From Cliona cf. orientalis (taxonomy: Eukaryota > Porifera > Demospongiae > Clionaida > Clionaidae), in NCBI GenBank assembly GCA_963930775.1, contig OZ005703.1, positions 2,666,001 to 2,730,000 on the forward strand: 64,000 bases of DNA. Reading direction: 5' to 3'. Positions 41,501-52,683 of the stretch are shown here, in pieces (the stretch's first letter is position 1; each line of letters starts with the position of its first letter). A program made the translations under genes and the position numbers. Below the pieces are notes generated by a model. It had not been told where the DNA came from. It did no database searches and worked only from the letters and a program-made list of their open reading frames with translations.

Positions 41501-44500
41501 CCAAGTTGAAGCCTGCGATCTCCCCAAACGTGGGAGGCTCGGATGCGCAATTTTTGGTAGTGGGGGACTGCGTTCGCGCGTCCCCCTTACATCCAACAAT
41601 ACAACAACATCACACAGCATTAGCATGCAAAGTTAGTACCATACCCTTGTAAAGAGCCCCACTACGGAATGCAGCAAGTCCCCTTACACATGAGTATTGA
41701 AACAACAGCACAATGTCGTTGTGTTTAGAGTGTATTGCATGTGGCTGCATCTACAAATAATACTTTCTACTTACTTGATGAAAAGGGGTGAGCACCAAAT
41801 GAAATCCATTGGGTACTGACACCACAAGTGTGCCCTATTGTGTTTTAGGCAAGCAAGCTAAATTGTACTATCATGTGTAAGAGATTGATTGTAAATGGTC
41901 AATTACCGTAGTCTCCCGGGCAAGCGCCCAGGTAACTGTTTTGCCCAGTCGAATGGCAAGCGCCCACTCCCGGGTAAGCGCCCAGGTAGGCTGCTCCTAG
42001 ATCAACATGGCAAGCGCCCATCAAGAAAAATTTACAAGATCACTGTCTCTACACAGCGATAACAAATACATAAACTCTAACGCAGTCGATGGGTCCGAAG
42101 ATCGCTTGATTCGAGAAGAAATCCCGAGGGATCTCGAGAACGGCGACGATGACGATGTCGACGATCTCGATCCCTTCTCTGATTCAGATGACTAGCTAAC
42201 TTTCTCTGGCAGCTTGTGTAGTTCAAAGTTGAAACTTTTCTCCTTTCATGGTACATGCAGTCGCTTCGCATTAAAAGGCAAAACGCGCAAGCTTGCGCTC
42301 TATATAGAGCACTTACCACAAGTCTAGCTTACTGCCACGCCCACAAGATTGGCTCCGCCTATAATCCAATTTTTGCACATGGTAAGCGCCCAGTATGGCG
42401 AAATCAGTGAGTTATGGTAGAGTGCCCATGGGCGCTTACCCGGGAGACTACGGTATTTGCATAGTAATTAGCGGTTACTAAAGAGGCAATGACTATTGTT
42501 TCCACTTTATTATGGGCAGTAAGGTTGTAACATTCCTTTACGTAACCCACAGCCATTCTGAGGTGTGCTGTTGGATATAAGGCAGTCAGGGTGGGTGAGT
42601 AGGTTAACTTACCTGGCATAGGGGATACCGTGATCAAGCAGGCGGTTCCTCCGGGTGGAGACTTGTGCATTGCACTTGGCCAAGTTGAAGCCTGCGATCT
42701 CCCCAAACGTGGGAGGCTCGGATGCGCAATTTTTGGCAGTGGGGGACTGCGTTCGCGCGTCCCCCTTACATTCAACAATTCAATCACACAGTATTGGTAG
42801 CTACATGTACATATACATAAGACTAATAGATCAGCTGCTATAATCCTACACTACACAAAGTTCTTGATACCAATGCCTACTGAATCGTTGCATTTCATTA
42901 CCAGGTTTCAATTAAGAATTGATGACCTTGTTTTACTGCATTATGGAGTGACTTGGTACAAATTTGGGATCTTGAGGGCTGTAGCCAGAGGGTGAAATGG
43001 AGGGTGGCTATCCCCCTTTTTGACCAGTATTATTTGACGTGTTCTTTTTTTTTTTTAATCACAAGAATATTTCGAACTTCCAACCACCACCCCCTTCAAA
43101 TTAGGAGCTGGCTACAAAACTAGCAATCTAAAACTACGATCAAGGGAATTGATAATATCACAGTAATAACAGATTAACATGTAATTTTTGTGTTATACAG
43201 GGCATTCCAGAGAATCTTTTTGAGCAGCCAGCCTCAGGACAGGCTCCTGGAGGAGGGGGAAGCGCTGGGGGTGATGAAGAGGCCATGTCCGTCTCAGGAG
43301 GACCCCCACCCCCTCCCGGTCCCGCTAGTGGTAGCGGTGGGAGAGGAGAGGGCCAGTCCACTCCGCAGCAGCCAGCAGCTCCATCGGGTAGGGGGGGAGG
43401 ACAGCAACCTGGACAAGCCTCCAGACCACCACAGCAGCAGCAACAGAGAGGAGGTCAGGGAGACCGTGAGTGACCCAATGAGCATAATTTGTGTAACTTG
43501 TACATGAGCATAATAATATCATAGAAGATTGTATAGCAGACGAGTTGCCATGTTGTAGCTGAGTGTTAGTTTAGAGATAATAATGCTAGGGTGATGTAAA
43601 CCATCGATGGGGGAGCCTTCACTCACAGCATAGTAAAGGGTTGCCCCCTCTATTATCTTCGATCCAAAGTACATGTACAAGTAGCCATCGTCATTTAATA
43701 ACTGACCACAATCTATTGTCACTATAAAGATCAAGATTAAGAAAGGAGGAAAAATATATTAAACAGTAAGTATTGTGTATGACGTTCCCAGTATGTCTGG
43801 AGCTTTGGCCCGGGCCCCTATGAGGCTACAGAATTGTCTGGGCTGGCTTGGACCCGCTTTCTTGGCCCATTACAGAAATTAGATCATACCTAGACTTAGA
43901 CTACATGGCCTTATTGCTGCAGAAACTTTTCTTGTGTACTGATGCCTTACCTTTGCTTGTTTTTTAGCCGTCTACTCGAGCTGGATGAGAGCGCTTGAGC
44001 TGCATCTTTTGGTGAGCTACATTTGGAGTTAGCGCGGCCAACGTTGACGATCTTTACTGCAATGATTATGCACATGCGCTATGAGCTAGCGAACACGTGG
44101 ACGACGTATCGCTACATACATACATACATAAGTACAGCGATTTTCTCGTAGTACTGTGAGGCTCCCTCAGGCTCGCCCCAATTATAATACGTTTCACTGA
44201 AATTCATTGTAGTGTTCTGTGTGCACACACAGGGTATACATGTACACACACTTGTACACACCTACACACACGTTGAACAGAAAACCCACTTCAGTTTCTC
44301 CGTCGTATTCCTCAGTTCCAGAGGTTGAGAGAGCAGGTGAGGAATAACCCCACCATGCTCCAAGGACTCCTACAGCAGATTGGACAAAGCAACCCTCAGC
44401 TGCTCCAGGTAAACTGGCAACAGTCACTAGGCACCAAACACAATGTACATCATTCCTGATTTTCACCCACCACCCAAAAATGGAAAGTATCAGTAGCTAT

Positions 44501-44520
44501 AATAATTGACCATTAATTTT

Positions 44521-44558
<38 letters not shown>

Positions 44559-45779
44559 AAAAAGGACATGGTCATGCTTGCTTCCCTTCAAAGCATTTAC
44601 AACTTAACTGTGCAGCTTGTCTACTGTGGATCGGGGAGCAAAGCTTGTGTTGTGTACCTGCAAACATCACTAACACACACGCACACATACACACTTTTCC
44701 AGGTGATTAGTCAGAATCAGGAAGCATTCATTGCACTTATTAATGAGGAGCAAGGAAGTGAGGGGGGCCAAGGGGGCCAGGGGGCCGCTGGACAAGGCCC
44801 TCCCCCTCCAGGGGCCGGTGGTGGTGGCCCCTTCGGTATGCCAATGACCATTCAAGTCACTCAAGATGAAAAGGCAGCCATTGATAGAGTAAGCAGACAG
44901 AGCTTGTGAGATGATTATGTCTACTTATGTGTGTAAATTATTGATAATCTATTAAGCATAGCGTCTGTACCTTGTCCAGGGGCGGTCACAAATTTTTTTA
45001 TTGTGCTATATAATATTATTATTATTACGTGCCCAGTAACAGTTTACTTTTCTGTGGTTATGAGGTAATTATAGTGTAATGTATGATGAAACCTATGGTG
45101 TAATCTATGAGGTAATTGCCAGAAAATTCAGGGCCTTCATGGAGCCTTTCTGAGACTTGAAAATCTGTACAATGTCATATGTAGAGTATCTAACACATGT
45201 ATCCAGTGAATACGTTACAAGCTGAGTGCTACTTTCTCTGACAAGTACCGCCGGCCGAACTTCATGCGTTCTCTTGGATGACATAATCCCGTGGATAAAT
45301 AAAGCTAGCCTTGCGCTATAATATTATATAGCACGCACATAGCGTGCCATGCCATGACCAATTCGATATTCAGAAGCTGTATGGCGCTGTCGAGTTCGTC
45401 TCCTGTGATTGAAAATTGTCAGTGTCGAGATCGAGAGACGGTCTCAGATGCCATCTCTGCGATTGAGGTGCCGACATCGACCATTATGCAGTTACTGAGC
45501 ACGTGGTCAAGTTTTCATATGCATAAAAAATTAATCTTTAGAATCTGATAAGAATCACCCAAATTGCAGGAGACCGATTTTGACCTATTCGAATGATTTT
45601 ATCATGCCCATAAAAAGATCACTTTATCTCTCTCTCTCTCTCCCCTCTCCCACTCTCACTCGCAGCTGAAGGCTCTTGGCTTCCCTGAGCACATGGTGAT
45701 CCAGGCCTACTTTGCCTGTGAGAAAAACGAAGATCAGGCTGCCAATTTCTTGTTTGAGCAAGACCCAGAGGATTTCTGA
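38538..45779 (+). CDS. RAD23: UV excision repair / proteasome shuttle protein RAD23
   Basis: RAD23 carries ubiquitinated cargo to the proteasome and stabilises XPC in nucleotide excision repair. Exons: 38538-38603, 39051-39129, 39714-39814, 39922-39986, 40282-40544, 40956-41083, 43201-43465, 43968-44011 (weak), 44316-44408, 44703-44888, 45666-45779. They give about 467 aa. The order is an N-terminal UBL ([32 protein letters not shown]), a Ser/Thr-rich linker, UBA1 ([20 protein letters not shown]), a Pro/Gly/Gln-rich linker, the XPC-binding STI1 region ([20 protein letters not shown]) and UBA2 ([20 protein letters not shown]). The exon at 43968-44011 fits in phase but its sequence does not match the usual start of the XPC-binding domain. 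Intron 6 holds two U1 snRNA genes and a transposon remnant. Confidence 0.95.
41122..41176. repeat. TAGCCTCGTCCCCAG foldback element 3, partly deleted
   Basis: The left arm tagcctcgtccccaggccac is complete; the right arm ends ctggggatgaggcta but has lost the ggagtggc part. It lies in RAD23 intron 6. Confidence 0.7.
41351..41425 (+). promoter_or_regulatory. Conserved U1 upstream element, copy 1
   Basis: About 75 bp upstream of the first U1 gene are almost identical to the same interval of the second copy (42531-42604): cattccttt.cgtaacccac, then tctgaggtgtgctgttggat and ataaggc. The position fits a snRNA proximal sequence element at about -50 to -70. Confidence 0.65.
41426..41588 (+). ncRNA. 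U1 spliceosomal snRNA, copy 1
   Basis: 163 nt, the usual U1 length. The 5' end AACTTACCTGG pairs with 5' splice sites. Then come gataccgtgatcaag (stem-loop I with the U1-70K loop), attgcac (U1A-binding loop of stem II), the gatctccccaaacgtgggag stem III, the Sm site AATTTTTGG, and stem IV gggggactgcgttcgcgcg..ccccc. Same strand as RAD23, inside its intron 6. It looks intact and potentially functional. Confidence 0.96.
41906..42453. mobile_element. Pogo-like transposon remnant between the U1 genes
   Basis: The terminal inverted repeats are about 24 bp (CCGTAGTCTCCCGGG... / ...CCCGGGAGACTACGG), with TA on both flanks. An interior frame (42007-42195) encodes a short protein ending in an acidic run, [16 protein letters not shown], reminiscent of the acidic C-terminus of pogo/Tigger-type transposases. 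The rest of the transposase is absent. The sub-terminal word aagcgccca is repeated several times near both ends. Confidence 0.75.
42531..42604 (+). promoter_or_regulatory. Conserved U1 upstream element, copy 2
   Basis: Near-identical to 41351-41425, with a few substitutions. Beyond this block the two loci are unrelated, which marks the functional or duplicated boundary. Confidence 0.65.
42605..42767 (+). ncRNA. U1 spliceosomal snRNA, copy 2
   Basis: Essentially the same 163-nt sequence as copy 1, differing at one visible position (ttggcag for ttggtag, just after the Sm site). All U1 landmarks are present: AACTTACCTGG, gatcaag, attgcac, AATTTTTGG and the GC-rich 3' hairpin. Both copies are followed by a similar short tail (tacat.caacaat). 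Confidence 0.96.
44524..44556. repeat. Poly-C tract in a RAD23 intron
   Basis: An uninterrupted run of about 33 C followed by aaaaaaa. The length may be unreliable in the assembly. Confidence 0.9.
45030..45535 (+). repeat. Dispersed repeat, partner of 4925-5447
   Basis: Same orientation and order of landmarks as the copy at 4.9-5.4 kb. Sits in the last intron of RAD23. Confidence 0.7.
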
Positions 45780-45993
45780 TTAACAACAAAATTATGTTCT
45801 GTAATGTGTAGCAGCTGCTCTGATATGTTCTCATAGCTCACGCACACAATACTATTGTACTAGTATGCTATTCCATATTTACTTGCTTGTGCTTACATGT
45901 ATTATAGCAACGGTCTTGAATTAATTTTAACCAGGATTCCTACTGCGCATGCGCACTTGTTATGACAGTTTCTCACACGTCAAATCAAAGCTG

Positions 45994-47797
45994 ATGATGT
46001 CCGCTCCTGGCTCGGCCGCTCAAAGAAGAGAAGAGGTAAGCGAGTTGTTCGGTAATAAAATTTGAAATTATGCATGGCTGAGGAGATAGATTACGATCCT
46101 TGAGGCTTCTATGAAACCGAAATATGACATTAAGCTTCAGATAATTTTCGGAGCGATTCACACCATGCACTGTACTGCTACCAAAATTAATTGTGTTTCA
46201 GCCTCAAGCATGAGCATGCAACGATCGATTATCTATGATATCAGCATGTGTAGGGGCTCACAGGGAGGGAAATTAAAAAGGGCCAGAGGTGTAAGATTAT
46301 AACTTTACTGAAGTTCATGTTTAATATAATATAGGGAGATATAAACTTTGGTGTACAATCATACTATATTGGTCTAGCCTAGCTAGGATGTAACGGGCTA
46401 TTCCAGATAATGAGGATACACCCCTATGGAGGAAGGTTGATTAGTATTGTAGGGTCAAAATTTAAGGTGATTTAATGACGTATTGAGGGTATTTTTATGG
46501 ATTTTAATGAGGTATTGTAGGCACCCTTGTAGATAGTAATGAAGTATTGAGGGGGCATGGCAGTGAATAGATATAGAGTAGCTAGTCGGGGTATGGAGGA
46601 ATTATTATTAGTTTTGTAGGGTGAAATCGATATTACTGATTAGTTTGTTAGGGTGAAATGAGCAAATTGATTAGTTTTGATGGTTATTTTTGCACTTTAA
46701 TTGGTATTTAGGGTAATGAACACAAATCTCTTCCTCCATAGGGGTGTATGCCTATTATCTGGAATAGCCCAGTTACAGTTGATTTTATGACACTGGATGT
46801 GAATATATCACATGACAGCCATCATTACCGTATTACCTCTAATTTAATGGACACCAGAAAAATAATTATTTTGGCCAAATTATGTCCGCTATAATTAGAG
46901 CACATGAAAATAGTTGGCATTCAAAGTGTCCGATGAATATTATTAGAACACATGCACTTTCACGCATGCGCATTCGGTCAAATGGACGTGCGATCGAGCA
47001 GCTGCAGAGATTGAGAAAATGAGACGGTACCTGGAGCTCCCTGTTCATGGTGGGAAAGAGAACAACTCGCCTCCTTCATACATCGATATGGGTATAGGTA
47101 GCGCACTAGTGTGAGCTGTCCGCATTAGAACGATGTCCGAATAATTAGAACAACAAAAATTCAAACTTCATTGACTGTCTGGTGTAATTAGAGGTAAAAA
47201 AATAATTCGAAATAGTATCCGGATAATTAGAAATATCCATTAAATTAGAGGCAATACGGTAATTTTATAATACAAGATTGCTGTCTATATACATCTCGGT
47301 TTTCTATCTCTCAGGATGGAGATAAGTTTGATGTGACGGAAGACGAGTTCAATGAGTTCTGTGAGGGCAATGACGAGATCCTCCTGGAGGTACTATCGGA
47401 GCAGGATGTTATTGGGAAGGAGGGAGTGGGTGGAGATCTCAACCCGGCCTTGCTCCACCCATCACTACAGGCTGCCGTCAGGTATGAGAACACCTACCGC
47501 ACGGAACCAACCACAAAATTCTATCCGAGCAAAGTCTCAGAAATCATAAGAACACATCTGGAGCAGTCACTGGGAGAGGTTACATACGACCAACGGGTAT
47601 GTATAATAATTTGTCTGATCAATACATGACGCTGTACATGTACATGCTCAAGATTATCTAATGCACTATAATAGTGTATTATCGCGCCGCTATGCGGCGC
47701 TCATAAGCTCCTGGTATTATAGTACCTTTCTGAAGCAACCAATAGTTTTAGCAAAGGTATACGAAAATTGGATGACAACGGACTTCTTGTGTGTGTG

Positions 47798-47834
<37 letters not shown>

Positions 47835-48212
47835 GAGGTTTTTTGTGAGCAAGCCTATTCATTCATTAATTTTCACCAAGTGTATTATATAATATTATAC
47901 ATGTATTGTTAGTACTACTAATTATAATAATTGGTAGCGTCTGCAATACAGCAATGTCTAATGACCATGCAGGTGTGCAGCAAGCTTGCGTGTGAGCTGA
48001 GCGAGAGCATCAAGGATGAGGTGAAACAGAAGCTGAATCTTCCTCGAAGAAAGCTAGTCTCGTTTGTGACCATAGGGTCACTGCAGGGTCAAGGTGCAAG
48101 GATTGTCAGCAGGTGTGTCTGGAACGAAAAGGCCGATCGCTATGCCTCTTCAAGCTACAAAAACTCAACTCTTTTTGCAGTGGGAATGGTTTTCGCTGTG
48201 TTCCTCGAGTAG
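45994..48212 (+). CDS. Tctex1-type dynein light chain
   Basis: About 187 aa in three exons: 45994-46035 (MMSAPGSAAQRREE), 47315-47596 and 47973-48212. The C-terminal two thirds is a Tctex1 domain: NTYRTEPTTKFYPSKVSEII, then LPRRKLVSFVTIGSLQGQG, SRCVWNEKADRYASS and a final FAVGMVFAVFLE strand. This family binds dynein intermediate chains, in cytoplasmic or ciliary dyneins. The acidic N-terminal extension (DEFNEFCEGNDEILLEVLSE) makes it longer than classic DYNLT1 and closer in layout to the TCTEX1D/DYNLT4-5 group; I cannot decide the orthologue. Intron 1 carries two inverted-repeat elements. Confidence 0.9.
46395..46770. mobile_element. MITE with long inverted repeats
   Basis: The left end gggctattccagataatgag + gatacacccctatggaggaag is mirrored at the right by cttcctccataggggtgtat + gcctattatctggaatagccc: arms of about 40 bp. 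The interior repeats short words such as tttgtagggt and attagttttg. No coding capacity. Confidence 0.78.
46826..47261. mobile_element. Tc1/mariner-like MITE, CCGTATTACCTC family
   Basis: The arms of about 25 bp (accgtattacctctaattt... / ...aaattagaggcaatacggt) have one mismatch and are flanked by TA. The interior contains several aattaga.c words in both orientations. Confidence 0.75.
47788..47833. repeat. GT microsatellite
   Basis: A (GT)n run of about 40 bp in the second intron of the Tctex1 gene. Confidence 0.9.
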
Positions 48213-48376
48213 ACTCTGGCACAACTATAATTATTATACACTGTACATTGCACTACATTAAGTTACTGTGACATCATGTCATCAGTAGACACACATCCAA
48301 AAATTTAGTTGCTCAAGCTTGAACATTTGGTTGCACAATGTGTGTAGCTATAATACTCTAATTTAGAGCTCCTAAT

Positions 48377-49139
48377 TACCCTGTGCGCATGTGCAAGGGG
48401 GTAAAGTAATCGGTTGTATCTTTGTTGTTGTCGTCATCGTTGTTGTCGTTAGCACAAATATCGCCACATCTCGAGATATAGGCGTCTAAGCGACTCGTAA
48501 TCACAACAAATTAATCGAATTCGGCGAAAAATTGGCTTCAGTGTGTGTCAAATTGAGGGATACGGTCCACGAGCATCAAAAATAGTGCCTTTTTGTTGGC
48601 CACCGTAGCCACACCTATCAATAGTGCCCATCAATGCATATGCATACCAACTGTGCTTTCTGCTGATGCGCACAACTAAGTGGCCAAGCATATGACTGGT
48701 AAAGATCGTCGATGTTCTAAATAATGCTCGTGATGTCTATAGTGACTGAAACCTGGAACCAATCATAATGTAAGACAGCTATACTACTATTGTTACAAAA
48801 ATATAGGTAGAAATTCATATCTTCCTAGTCTGGGCTAGGTCTAGGTGCTGGCCTTTCTGGCAGCCAGATATAATTTCATCTTCTCATCCTCGCATATAAG
48901 TGGGTGAGATAATGGCTTAGCTGACGCACTATCTAGAAGTAACTTCTCCCTATTCCTATCTACATACTGAGTCATTGAAATCGACTCCAAGAAAATGGAG
49001 ATGTGGTTACCAGCAGATAAACTTGCATTCTCAAGCGAATGGCGCCCAGTAGGCTAAAGCAGCACTGATTTCTACTTCTCTGAAATTACAAAATGCACCG
49101 AAAGTAAATCTATAGATTGCACAATGTGCGTGCGGGGTA
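48377..49139. mobile_element. Non-autonomous element, inverted relative of 24413-25066, copy B
   Basis: It starts ttaccctgtgcgcatgtgca and ends gtgcgtgcggggta, the inverse of copy A. Interior blocks appear in reverse complement relative to copy A. It occupies most of the gap between the Tctex1 and COMMD9 3' ends. Confidence 0.7.
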
Positions 49140-49376
49140 TGTGCTCTACAGAGCTCTAGTTGATATTCTGAAACAGGACTAATGAGAAGAATATTGTGGG
49201 CATGCTCCAATCCATTGCTTTAGTAAAACTCTTTCCATACACTTTAAAAATTGTACATAGAGAGGGAAGGTATCCCTGATGCTCCTTTAGAAATATGTGC
49301 CATTACAACACAAGTATATACCACACACTCATAAGCTTAAAATTTAATTAAACCTGTTTACTAATACAAAAATTAT

Positions 49377-51648
49377 TCATGACTTAGCAACAGAGGATAG
49401 TTGGTCTCTGATCTTGCCGAGTCCATCGAGCATGGTGTCGAGGGTCTCCCGGGAGAACTCCACATTAACACTCCTCATGGCTGGCATCACGTCACGATGC
49501 TGGGCTGTGTCCTCAACCTGTGGCAAGGGAAAGGTTAATGCATACCATAGTGTACAATTTAATAAATTTGATGTCAATAAATTTGATGTCTGGTTATTAC
49601 AGTGGATTGTTCACATCATTTACAGTATTAAGCCAGCTGGAAGAGAATAAAACCCATGGCCTCCTACTTTTAGCTGCAGGTGCTTTGGTCACATTTGCTA
49701 TCCCCCTCACCACCCCCCCCCCCCACACCTCTCACAGCCACCTGAGCGTTAATTCTCCAATAAGATATTCTGACAAGACGACAGACTAACCTTCATCTGT
49801 ACTATACAAGTTGGCTGGGCCATTCTGGCGGCACTGTCAGAGGACGTCTTCACATCCACCCTCCAGTCAAAGTTCACCAGACGTGGAAGGGAAACTGGAA
49901 GCATAATGTAAAACATACAATAGTACATGGACTATATATACTCAGTATGGCAGAAGGCGTTGTCTGGCTACTAGAGTTGCATGTGTACATGTATATACCT
50001 TGATCATTGAGAGCTTGTGCCTTCCAGTCAGGGCTGCATGGAGAGGAGAGGTGGGAGATAGAAATATAACATCATACATCAGTCATTGCAATTGATGTTA
50101 AATTTATAATAGGACTCACATGTTTTTGGCAATGAGGTCTGACAAGAGTCCTTTGAGATTCTTGTGAAAATCACCTAAAGAGAACAAATTATTAAACGTT
50201 TATTACGTATTACTTTGGCTGCATTAATATGTGAATGAGTAAATAAAGAGTACCATCGCATGCTTTGAAACAAACCTGGGAAGAGGGCGCTGATGCTGGC
50301 TGTGTCACTAAGCCCCTCATAAAGCACTGTCTTGACCAACACCATCAATGCTGAGAAAAGCTACATCATAAGTACAATACTATATAAAAGTTAGCATTAT
50401 GAATACGCACACCATAGATACTCAAAAAGTTACATATAAGGCCACAAAATAAAATTAATTGTTTCTCAGGCCCGCCCGCATCGGATTTTCCACCCCACAT
50501 GCGGCTTTTTTAAGGGGTTGGTGTACATTTTGTCTGGTAGAGGTCATCATAGCCACATGTAAGTACTATAATTGGCGCGTGGCATCACGTACCTCGCACT
50601 ATTGAACCCATTATCCTTGGCCTTCGAGGCGACCCATCCTCTGCAGCTACAGTTTTCACCAGAGTATTAAATGGTGAGGTTGAACTTAACTTGTAATAAC
50701 CCAGTAGTACCATACTATAGCTACTCGAGTGAGTGTTTTGAGGATATCTGTGTACACTGTGCTTGCCAGACACAGTGTACTATTGCTAGGAAACTGAGCA
50801 AAACTTAATGACTGAATTGTGGTTATATCAGACTCTTTTGTAGTTAACTCTTAATGTGTATGTCTTTTCCGGAACTTTCTATGTACATTCAATGTTTGAA
50901 AAAAAAAACCCAATTAAAAAAAAAGCCTCATCCCCTCATCGATTTAAGGAAAAATATGCCCGAGAAACAAGTAATTTTTTTTGTTCGGCCTAATACATGC
51001 ATATGCAACACACCTTGCTCGTTTCAGATGGTTGTATGTCCAGTGTCTTTGCTGTTGATGCCATCACCATATCAGGAACTGGATGTGTGGAATGCATGGG
51101 GGAGGGGGAGGGTGGAGGGAAGGTGTATTAGAGATGATAATTCTCTAATGTCATATCCCTCAATCGAAGGAAAGTGGGGTCTAGTGATCTTTCATACAGC
51201 ACATGAAATGCACAACATACAGGGTTGGCTATACACATGTAAGGCATTAGAAATCTCAATACCAATAGGACGCAATTGTATACAAGACCACCAGCCTTCT
51301 CTGTCCTTGGATTGAGGGGTGTGGTACACAAGACTATAGCCACAACGTATTAAAACGTAGTTGGTCTAGCTGATAACTACCAGTAAATCATCAGCACCAT
51401 TAGATTGAACTTTATGAATTAGTACTATAAATACTGTATGGTATTACACGTTAAACATCAGCCCACCTTTTCCATTCCTGTGCTGAAACGTCTCTCTGCA
51501 AATGTTGACTACAATGGCTTTTGATTGAGCCTGTGGAAGAAATGGATTTCCATATGATGAACTAAAGATATCTTTCTCCATGTGACTACCACTATACCTT
51601 CAAAAGGAGCTGTAGCGGAGCGAGCTCTTCAGCGCTGAGACTAGCCAT
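49377..51648 (-). CDS. COMMD9: COMM domain protein COMMD9
   Basis: A subunit of the Commander complex, which with the CCC and Retriever assemblies recycles endosomal membrane proteins. Exons in coding order: 51648-51598, 51530-51467, 51051-51014, 50360-50276, 50174-50120, 50033-49999, 49894-49791, 49517-49377. They give 190 aa (human 198). Start MASLSAEELAPLQLLLK. The COMM domain at the C-terminus reads LPRLVNFDWRVDVKTSSDSA and ETLDTMLDGLGKIRDQLSSV, very close to human COMMD9. The 38-nt third exon is supported by phase and by similarity (TLDIQPSETSK) only. Confidence 0.93.
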
Positions 51649-52069
51649 GATTGCTGCTGAGCTGGCTGGCTTCAAGGTTGATCCTGATGTGCTTTAATTA
51701 GAATGTCAGCCCCACCCACTTTCCACACTTTTTGGGCTAGGTGTGGGCTGGTATATTATGTCAGATTAATGCAGGATTTAAAAGTCATGAACCATGTCAC
51801 ATGACAATGGTATAAGGCTTTGGACTTCAAATCCTCTAGCATCTGACATGTGCAATTATCTTGCATGTGTGATAATTTACATGGTACGTGCTGAACTCAC
51901 ATTAATTCCAATTTTTGATGAGCACATGCCAAGGTATTCCAGGGGGATAATAATTTTTGAAGTGGCCAAAATTTGACATATTCATCATACAATAATCAAG
52001 AAGGATAATAGTGTTTGTTGGGACAACTATATTATTATAGCTACACTTTTGAAGGATAGAGAGATAGAG

Positions 52070-52137
<68 letters not shown>

Positions 52138-52683
52138 GGATAGATAGCACTGTTGGTATGTGACTGTTTACGAGACTGGCCGTGTGGGAGGAAACGCAGC
52201 TGCAGTGTAATTAAGGCAATATTTACTGCATGTGGATTACTAACTAAGCAGTTTGGGACTAGATTATACCACTTTTGACATGACATGTATTAATATCTCG
52301 GCTCAGATCATTCTCAGATTTCTAAGTCTGTGGATAGATACGAAAGTTAACATTAATTAATAAGGTAGAAGTGGTAATTGGTAATGTTCAATACCGGTAT
52401 TCCTTGATGACTCTGAGAGAGAGAGCATGGGATGGAATCCATAAAATTAGCATCAGGCTGATTCTGTAAACTTATGACACCGGATATGGTTTATCAACGT
52501 GATTATCTATGGTGCAACACATGGAGCATGCAATAAGATAAAGGGGTACCCCCAGAGACAGTGGGTGGGGCTGCAACTACGCATGCGCCAGTTTAACGTT
52601 TAATTACTGAGCAGACAGAGCACGATGGAATAGTACACCCCTCCCATTGTGATTCGAACCTGCTGAAACCCCTCGGCTGAAAC
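51649..52683. other. Intergenic region with GATA repeat
   Basis: It lies between divergent COMMD9 and the third Ig receptor. It contains the GATA microsatellite at 52060-52146; no gene is seen. Confidence 0.55.
52060..52146. repeat. GATA microsatellite
   Basis: About 20 tandem GATA units, preceded by gagagata variants. Confidence 0.95.

Noticed and set aside
41294-41636. 110-codon minus-strand frame over the first U1 gene (and its twin at 42404-42787)
   Set aside because: It is the antisense of the U1 snRNA and its promoter; its conservation in two copies reflects the RNA gene duplication.
43158-43522. Several overlapping frames on both strands around the RAD23 Pro/Gly-rich linker
   Set aside because: High GC and repeats keep all frames open; only the frame in phase with UBA1 fits RAD23.
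44520-44909. 129-codon frame beginning with a Pro run
   Set aside because: The first part is the poly-C intron tract; only 44703-44888 is a real RAD23 exon.
51902-52286. Leu-Ser-Ile-Tyr repeat frames on the minus strand
   Set aside because: Translation of the GATA microsatellite.
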